DNA of 64,000 nt from Tausonia pullulans (Eukaryota; Basidiomycota; Tremellomycetes; Cystofilobasidiales; Mrakiaceae). Positions 56,501 to 64,000 of this stretch are shown one piece after another. How positions within the stretch are numbered: the first letter of the stretch is position 1; each line of letters begins with the position of its first letter. A program made the translations under genes and the position numbers. The DNA lies in the NCBI GenBank assembly GCA_951802195.1, contig OX637620.1, positions 868,001 to 932,000 of the forward strand, in the 5' to 3' direction. The notes beneath the pieces were generated by a model. That model saw only the letters and a list, made by a program, of their open reading frames with translations, was not told the origin of the DNA and did no database searches.

Positions 56501-59500
56501 TCAGCAGCGCTCAAACACCTTGTACAGATCCGGAAGATCAGCAATCTGCTTGATGTCAAGGCTCTGCATTAGACTCTTGGGCGGCGCAAGATGCTTCCGG
56601 ATTGTTGGGAAGATGACATGCTCCAGTTGCCAGAGCTCTACAGGGGCAGGAGGAAGAAGAGGTAGAGAAAGGTCAGCAGGAAGTCAAGAAGGCGGTGTTT
56701 CTAGGGCGGACCATGCTTCCGGTCCGCCGTCTCAGTTGGCTTTGTTGCGACAGAAGGAGGCTGAAGGTCGTCCGGATCTAACGAGGGCGGAGGGAAGGGC
56801 TCGGCGGGTTCGGTCGGGAGGGGAAGATAGAAGAAGGCCAGCTCGCGAAGGAAGGATTCGAAGCAAGCCTGCTCCTCCGTCCAGTCGACCTAAGCAAAGA
56901 GTTGGCATGAGCTCATCAGAATATGAAAGATATAAGACGAGGAAAAAACACCCACTCCCGGGCCAAGGCGCATGAGAAATTCAGGCAGCCGGTCCATGTT
57001 GGGTGTGTAACCCTTGAGGAGCAACGGTAGAGTCTCGACCTTGCCGTCCTCCGAGACTGACATCGAGAAGTATTCTTCAAGCATCTCACGGCGCTCGACA
57101 AGTCGTTTGCAAATGGCCTGAAAGAAGACAGCAAGGGCTGGGTCAATCTGAGTCCAAAGGGGAACGCACCGACAGCTACAAACCTCGGCCTTGATCTGAC
57201 GATCCTCTTTAGCGACCTCATCGACAAAGGAGATTGCATGTTCAATGAGAGGCAGCATATCTGGAGGAGGGTGGAGCTTGATGCGGCCCATGGCACCAAA
57301 CTGAAGCAGGCCGAGTTGATAGAAGAGATGTTCGCTGGAGGATAATCTGGGTCAGCCGGCGTCATGGAAAAGCTCACACATCCAGGAGATGACTGACGCG
57401 ATGGAAGCATGGTCAACCTGATATAACTTTGTGCTGTGTTGAATAAGAGACTGGGAGAGGTCATAGTCGATGACGCCGACAAACTTGTGGTCACGGACTA
57501 CCTCTGTGAGGCCTGTTCCACCAGCAATCGTGTCAGGGCTCTAACGCTTTTGCATGCAAAGAAAGGAGCTTACCCTTGTGGCGCTCCTTCTCGACCTGCT
57601 GCCGGAGCTGCTTGATGCTTGTAAGGTTGCAGTCCGACGCTCGAATGACACCCCCAGCAGCGATACCTTTGGAGCGCGGGACGACGTCCAACTCTTCTTT
57701 CTCCTCTCCCGCGGCTGCTCGCCTCTTCCAGCTGACGGCATCTGCCCCTTCGTCCTCGTCGTCCTCGTCGTCATCGTCACCCGTGAGATCGATGTCGACC
57801 GCACTCGCAGTGCCTTCGACCTCCTTCACCCCTTCTCCTTCTCCCAGCTTAACCTCGACTTCTTCCTCGTGCGAGACAAAGCCGATGTCGATAGGGATTG
57901 AAGACGGCGGGACTACCCCAGCGGCCTCGTCCTCCTCATCCTCGTCGCTAGTCTGCACAAACTTTCGTCGCTTACGCTGAGTGCTTGTGGGCACAGGCAA
58001 CAAGCTTGGCTCCTCAGCTGAACCACGCGACGGTGGGGGGATAGAAACGAGGAACGAGTCGAGTGTGCGAGCCTTCGGGTCGACCCGTACCATCCGGGAG
58101 GGCACATATTTTGGCGCACCTGATGTATGAAGCTGTTGTCAGCGACTGAAGGATGACAAACACGACTTCGTCAGGTGAACGCACCGTTGGACTCGACGGC
58201 CGCAAATGACGATCGTCGTAGGGCCTTGTTGCTGCCTGCCTCCGGCTCCTCGCCTTGCATCTCGGGCTCCTCCTCTTCGTTCGGATCAGACGCGCCTGGA
58301 AGGAGAGTTTGCTAGGAACCGAATTTTATCCATTCAGCCGGCGACCCTATGGGAGAAGACGAAGAGGCAAGAATTACCTGAAGGTCGAACGTCCGGGACG
58401 AGTTTGAGTCTATGAGGATCTCCTGGATGTGCGCGCACACAGCCTCGACAATTTCATCCTCGTTCAGGAAATGAACCTGAAAGCGATTAAGCCTCAGCGT
58501 GTCTGGGTGTTTTGAAAGACAAAGTTCGCTGCCAACTGACCTCTTTCTTTGTTGGGTGCACGTTGACGTCAATGTTTTGAGGATCGATCTGGAGGCTAGA
58601 GAGAGGAGATACAGCATTAGCAGCACGAACACGTCGTTCGAATCAAGCAGACTCACCTGATGTAGGTCCACGGGAATGTCCCCTTGGGCAGGAAGGCCGC
58701 ATACAGCGACTCGACTGACTTCTTTAAACGAGGGCAGTCCACGAGACGTTCTGGATCAGGTCTCTCTCATCAGCATCGACCACAAGCCAGGATATATATA
58801 TATAAATCACAAACGGTTGATGAAGGTCAGAAATTTGGCCTTTTTCGAGCTGTAGTTCGGCCCCGTCGACCAGCCCTCGACCTTGAACCCGAGTTCCTTG
58901 TTTTCGAGCAGGGGCAGGTGGACGAGCTCTCGTGCGAGGTGCTGTCCGTAGACGTGCCGGATTGTCTGAGCTGTATTGTCGAGCGCCGGGGTCGAAATGG
59001 CCGGCGAAGATTGTCCAGCCTGCAACGCAAGGTTAGAGTGCGCTAAAAGGGAGCCGCATCCTGAGCGAACATCAGGCTTATTCACCTTCTTGCATACAAA
59101 AGAGACGTTTGAGTTGTGGATTGCGTACTGAGTGACGACGTCGAGGACGCGCGAGAACTCATCGGACGGATTCTTGAGCGCCTTGAGGCGGGTGGGCACC
59201 TGGCAGAGAGGACTATCATGTAAGGGGCTGTGCCAGCAGATGACCGGAACCAAGCCTCACGTTGAAGAAGAGGTCCTCCACCTGTAGCGAGACGAGAAGC
59301 CGGGTGAGCTACAACTCGCTCATCGCCGCGAATTATACGACGAACCGTGATGGTCGTCCCCTGGTTTCCTGCTGCCGCTACAGGCTCTTTGGAGTCTCCG
59401 AGGCGGGGAGGGACAAGCTCTCCGCTCGAGTATGTGGCTCTGCGAGGGTGGAACAGTTCAGCGCACCGGCCCTGTTCATCGACGAGTACCACGAGGGGCC

Positions 59501-60096
59501 TCACTTCCAGGCGCAAGTCGCATCTTGCGTCTTGGTCAGGACGCTGAGATGAGCGACATGAGATATGGAGGCAAGAGCCTCGCCACGGAAGCCGTAGGTT
59601 GTCATCGCGTGAAGATCCTCGTACTTGCGAAGTTTGGACGTTGTGAACCGGTGACAGAGGATCGGCAGGTCGGCGTGCTAGGGAAGACGTCATGTCGAGC
59701 GTCAGATAAGGACTTCATACGCAAGATTGAAATCTCCTACCCTGATGCCAGTCCCGTCATCCTGAATTTGGAGGAGCTTGAGGCCACCATCTTTTACCGT
59801 CACCTTAATCGTCGACGCGCCTGCGTCGAGCGCGTTTTCGAGGAGCTCCTTGAGGGCATTGGCTGGTCTTTGAATGATCTGGGGGTGGCGGGGTGTGAGC
59901 GAGTTCGGGTCTGAAGGGAAAAGGGAGCGATCGCCTGTCCTCGAAACAAGGAGAGGGCTAGAGGGCATGTCGAGCTTGGTGACGAACGAACCTCTCCGGC
60001 CGCAATTTTGTTCACGACATCCTCTTCGAGCGCGAGGATCGGTCTCGGGCCGATCTTATCAGGCTCATATCGGTCTTCGACGGGGTCGACATCCAT
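56501..60096 (-). CDS. MLH1: DNA mismatch repair protein MutL homolog 1
   Basis: Forms MutL heterodimers (with Pms1) that act after MutS in mismatch repair. The start [20 protein letters not shown] leads to the GHKL ATPase: [13 protein letters not shown] then [19 protein letters not shown] (motif I), [10 protein letters not shown] (II), HRFTTSKL and [15 protein letters not shown] (III). Further on come [27 protein letters not shown] and [19 protein letters not shown] long acidic linker (about 58100-57600; runs of D/E near 57760) separates it from the C-terminal dimerisation domain: [55 protein letters not shown]. It ends DLYKVFERC, the conserved MLH1 C-terminus, with a stop at 56501-56503. 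About fifteen introns. The gene is divergent from an unknown gene over 144 bp. Confidence 0.94.
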
Positions 60097-60240
60097 GCCT
60101 GGTTGACGGAATTGATGGTGGAGGTTGGGGGCCAAGCAGGAGGACGCGTCGAGTCGCCTTCAGTAGGGTATGCTCGCACAAGACCGGCATCTCTCCCTTC
60201 GAACGCACACCTTCCACCAACCCACCTCCATCCAGCTGGT
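60097..60240. promoter_or_regulatory. Shared divergent promoter of MLH1 and an unknown gene, with an ACGCGT box
   Basis: Only 144 bp between two ATGs. GGACGCGTC at 60142-60150 contains ACGCGT (60144-60149), in the same flanking context as in the RAD7/CMR1 promoter. Cell-cycle control is inference. Confidence 0.6.
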
Positions 60241-63200
60241 ATGCCGTCGTCGGAAGAGGAGGGTAGCGTCATCCCAGTGAATACTCGTTCGCGCAGAGTA
60301 AAAGAGGGCTGGCTGACCGTGTCTCATGTGGACAGAGAACTCGCCCTCGAGGCCGGCGAGGTGAGTTTGAGCTTCCACTGTTTCTCTATTATCCAGCTCC
60401 CATGAACATGCTCACATGCTGCATTTCACAGTGGCTGTCAATCTGTGTCAGCCCTCGGCCTCGAAAAGGCTTTCTTCGTGGGAAGAGTCACCTCCTTCGG
60501 TGAGTCAGTGATTCCCATCTCAGCGACTGCCAAATTCGATCCCTCAGCTCTCATGTCATTTCCACTTGGACGCATCTACTGACTCTGGTTAATATCGCTT
60601 CCCATCCAGCCTGAGCAACCGGCAGATAATTCCCACCTCAAATATCAGCCTTCACTCGCCCATCTGACGCGGCCTTTGTCGTCTGCCGTGGTGCATCTGA
60701 GCCGCGAACCAACCCAACTCCCCCAGACGCCGCCCTCTCCGTCTCTCACACTCATCCCTCTCAGCAGTTCATATCCGCAATCTCCTCAGGGGCCTTCCCG
60801 AACCACTTCTTCTTCTCGAGCTGGACCTTCTGGACTGTCACCAGAGTCTTCTTCGCTCCCGGAGGGCTCGATCGAAGACTTCCTATCCGGTTCTCCCGCG
60901 ACCATCTTCCCCCGGAAGCGAAAGCGCACACAAACGTATGCACAACGACCTCTCACTACACCTCGGCAGAGGGCGAAGGCGCTGCATCTAGACCCTCTGG
61001 AGGACGAGTTGGATCTGTTGGCGCGGGCGACGGCGCATACATCATCAAGTTGGACCAGTCGAGCCAAGATCGTGAAGGAGGCTATGAGACCTATCTTGGA
61101 CGCCGGGCAGAGGGCGGAGAGGCGAGATGAGCTTGATAAGAGAGGGGCAGATCAAGTCAAAGCTAGGTTCAGGCAGATCCAATTCGACGATGGGCTCTCG
61201 GTGTGAGTCTCGCGTCCTTTCTCCTGCGGTCATTGCTGTGTCAGTCTGTGCGTCTTACAAGCTGACTTGCATGAATCTCTATCTTGCAGTCCCCAGTTGC
61301 GGTTTCCTCCGCATAGAAGAATAGCAGCGCGATCTATGTCTGAGAGGAGGATGGTCTTCCCGGACGGGTTCGATGTCCTTCGGGAGATCCCTTCGACGCC
61401 CGCATCTCTCCCTACGCGTCAGATCGACAATGGTCGAATGTTGAAGCCAATCAGCAATTGGCACAAGCCGCGGGAGATCTCAAGAAGTTAATCCTCTCCC
61501 GTTCAGAGGTCGGGTGACTTGGTATATCCTACTGATGACCGTCTTTGTGCTCTCACCAGAGGTACTGGATGTCATCAAGAGCTCGAAACATAATATCTCG
61601 AAATGCAGGAGGGCCAAGCGACCTCAGCCAATTGCTCCGAGAGAAAGGATGCCTCAGCTGTCCATCTACGATGCCGGCCTGTCTGTATCCACTAGTCTGT
61701 CAAGGGGCTCTCAGCTGACCTGCAGTCTTTTCATTTATCTCCAGCGCAGGTGACGCTGAGCTCAAACCGCCCATTCCTCCGAGGAGACGAAACTGCCTCG
61801 CATTGCAAAATTCCGGTTGGAGTGGCGAAAGAGTGGTTGCTGTCCCTCACACTCGCTTGCTGTTGGTCGCTCTTTTCTGTGCTGACCTGTCCACGTCCAG
61901 CTGGCTAAATATCGGGGGGTCGCTGCTTGCAGCTCTTCTCAACATCGTCACCGTCGGTTCTTGAACTGCACCCAATTCGCTGTAGCTGCCCCAGCCTTGC
62001 ATGCGAACTCGGAAACGGATTCGATCGCCTCGTTCTCAACGATTGGCTCGGGCAGATCTTCTCCCGAAGTCCTTTCCTGTATGCCTGGTGCTGTCAAGAG
62101 CAAGACGCTACAGATCGTCGATGCCGCCGCGGCTGGAGCTGGGGTCCAGACCAGTGGAAGTGATGTCTCCGCGCACTTTCTTCCTTTGCTTTTTGAGAGA
62201 GGTCGCTCCGCTTCCCCGATCTCGCCGCTTACTAGTCAAGCCCAAGAGAACGATCCATCACCTCCTGATACTGCTACTTCTGCTGTTCGAGATGTCGTGA
62301 GGAACCGGAGGGATCAACGTGACGGGGTGGTATGTCGCGATTCAGACGCTACTCCCTCTTCAACCTCTGCACGCTCGAGATATCTGTCTGGGGAGGAGAT
62401 TCTCTTCAAGCTCGGGCGCGTTGCTCGCTCTGTCGCTGGCCGGTCATCTACCGGCCGGGGTGCTTCTCCCTCGGAAGCCATTGGCGACTTCACAAGCTCT
62501 CGTGAGTCAATCTCTCGCCTGCTTCTTGTAAGGTCCTGACTTTAGCGCTCCAGACTCACCTTCTTATCCAGCCCATCACGACGAAGTGTTTACTGCGCCT
62601 CGCTCCATGGCCGACTCGGCAGACTCTCTTGGGCCCGCTTTGTCCCACAGGATGGAGACCGTTTTCACAAACCGACTCGACCCTACGAGCTTAGCTTCCG
62701 CGAGGACAACTTCTCGTCATCCTTCTAATCCCTTATCTTCCTTTCCCTTGGATCACCCAATGCATTCCCCTTCCCAGGCTGCCCTCTCCAAGACTCGCAT
62801 CATCCAGAGAAGCGCCTCGGGGAAAAGGCTCCCGCTTCTCTTCGAACTCTTCGACGCTGGTTCGCGACCGCGGCGGTTTCCTGGCGCCTCATGCCGAGAA
62901 TCGAGAGATTCTGATTCTGTTCATGACCACAAGGCTGGTGTTGAGGGTGGTTTAGGGGGAAGGTCGTCCTTCAAGCATTGGTCTGAGGTCCCATCCTCGA
63001 GCAGCGGGCAACTGAGGCACGTCGTCTTCGAAATCGAGGAGCGTAGTTCCGACAGCTCGACGCCTCGTCGTATGCGTTGTATGTATGGTGAGTGTTAGCT
63101 GCCTGAGCTGCGATCAGGCTGTCTGTCGCTCAACCGCGCAACCTCCTTCTCTTCAGCGGATCCTCCTCGCTCCATCTCTCTCTCATCTCGATCGCAGAGT

Positions 63201-63827
63201 ACCTTCCGGGGACGACCGTCTCCCTCCATGGGCGATCGCTTCTTTCCCACTACCAGCGCAGTCACGGCGATGGTGAGCCATAAGGCCGTAGACGTGGCGT
63301 TCGCTCTGCCGCAGCACTCCTGGAACAACGACGACCCAGCAGCACCTCCTTCCCCTCCTCAGCTGCCCTCATCCTCGTCCAGCCGTCCAGTTGATCCAGT
63401 GGCTTCCCTTGGAGGGCAAGAGGGGAGCCCCGGCACCTACTTTGCTCGCACCGTGGCGCCGGTGGGACCAGGCATTGAGGATCCTCCTGCTAGTGGTTGA
63501 TGCTTACGCTGAGAAAGACCAAGGTTTTTCTGCTGGTGCTAGTGTAGCTGAAGGAGGAAGAGAAGGAAGAGGCAATCGCGACGCAGGTGACCTTGCTAGA
63601 TCGCGCGCGCGTGCTTCCCAACAGTGTCTATGCTCTTTGAATCTGTGCCTAAGGTGACACCCGCCCCCCCGGCTGAATCACATAGAGAGATCCTGTCAAA
63701 GCGTGTCTACACTTCGTTTGTTGCTGTCGGCCTGCCTCCGGTTGCTCAAATCAACACGCCTTCGGCCGACGAGGAATCAACTCGCGGTCGTCGGCTTGTG
63801 AGTTCTCATCCCCCTCGACTTTCCTGA
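60241..63827 (+). CDS. Unrecognised Ser/Pro-rich protein, divergent partner of MLH1
   Basis: I do not recognise this protein. Exon 1 reads MPSSEEEGSVIPVNTRSRRV and ends ELALEAGE at 60360. The next exon starts after TGTGTCAG with PSASKRLSSWEESPPS, and phase 0 is kept into PEQPADNSHLKYQPS. A basic patch follows (FPRKRKRTQTYAQR), then a helical, charged segment (LEDELDLLARATAH, AKIVKEAMRPILDAGQRAER, ADQVKARFRQIQFDDG), then several Ser-rich exons (LSGEEILFKLGRVARS, TRIIQRSASGKRLPLLFELF). Near the end, an intron 63272-63390 joins to LIQWLPLEGKRGAPAP and ILLLVVDAYAEKDQGF, and a last exon reads LFESVPKVTPAPPAES, ending HPPRLS. Ending instead at 63500 without that intron is possible. The basic patch suggests the nucleus. 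The shared promoter hints at an S-phase or genome-upkeep role, but this is only context. Confidence 0.6.
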
Positions 63828-63904
63828 AGCACGCGTCTCGCTGCTCACTTCTCTCCATTAACCACCTTCCCTTCCCTCTACTTAACCCTCATACGTTTAC
63901 AAGA

Positions 63905-64000
63905 ATGGCCGCCATCGCTCGTTCCACGCTTCGTCTCGGCATGATCCCGGCCGATGGAATTGGTACGAAGTCCTCGCTGCCGACGATGGACGGCTGTTGG
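63905..64000 (+). CDS. LYS12: Homoisocitrate dehydrogenase, first exon (cut by window end)
   Basis: The first exon reads MAAIARSTLRLGMIPADGIG up to a GTACGA donor near 63963. RLGMIPADGIG is the first strand and nucleotide-side loop of the beta-decarboxylating dehydrogenase family, and the PADGIG variant (rather than PGDGIG) suggests homoisocitrate dehydrogenase of lysine synthesis. Isocitrate or isopropylmalate dehydrogenase relatives cannot be excluded from 20 residues. Confidence 0.6.
   Translation, partial: MAAIARSTLRLGMIPADGIGTKSSLPTMDGCW

Noticed and set aside
63391-63500. Ending the unknown gene at the stop near 63500
   Set aside because: Splicing 63272-63390 opens a better frame that joins, through another intron, to a Ser/Pro exon ending at 63827; kept as the less likely alternative.

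Overview
The window reads as nuclear DNA of a GC-rich, intron-dense basidiomycete yeast. The best guess is a red yeast of the Rhodotorula/Rhodosporidium/Sporobolomyces group (Pucciniomycotina). The reasons are GC-ending codons, many 45-120 nt introns with GTRNGT donors, CTGAC/CTAAC branch points and YAG acceptors, and a purely fungal gene set. The genus is inference. All gene models were spliced by eye from the sequence, so exon edges are predictions.

Layout. 1-8450: RPO41 (mitochondrial RNA polymerase, cut by the window start), RAD7 and CMR1; RAD7 and CMR1 are two DNA-damage genes sharing a 212 bp divergent promoter. 10147-21674: three transcription factors, namely an RPN4-like C2H2 factor and two paralogous GATA factors lying tail to tail. 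22712-26634: an intracellular GH15 glycosidase. About 27.7-30.3 kb: coding-like scraps in shifting frames that I could not resolve into a gene. 30444-35313: an aldehyde dehydrogenase and a 2-oxoglutarate/Fe(II) oxygenase. 35651-40650: U1-70K (SNP1), an F-box-like protein and RPS2.

41478-42792: ornithine decarboxylase antizyme, which needs a programmed +1 frameshift at CUU-UGA. 43191-47487: three mitochondrial genes in a row (TIM21, a COX14-like protein, mitochondrial uL3). 47974-55760: a GAR/GAS2-domain protein with an SxIP motif, and an HMG-box factor. 56501-63827: MLH1, divergent with an unrecognised gene. 63905 onward: the first exon of a probable homoisocitrate dehydrogenase.

Themes. DNA repair (RAD7, CMR1, MLH1) and mitochondrial biogenesis (RPO41, TIM21, COX14-like, uL3m) recur. 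Several neighbours are divergent over short shared promoters, and both repair promoters carry an ACGCGT hexamer. The strongest things to follow up are the antizyme frameshift site, two related hairpins in the long U1-70K intron, the paired GATA factors with a 19-residue zinc-knuckle spacing and a 6-nt exon, and the repair-gene promoters. I saw no mobile element, CRISPR array, rRNA or convincing tRNA.
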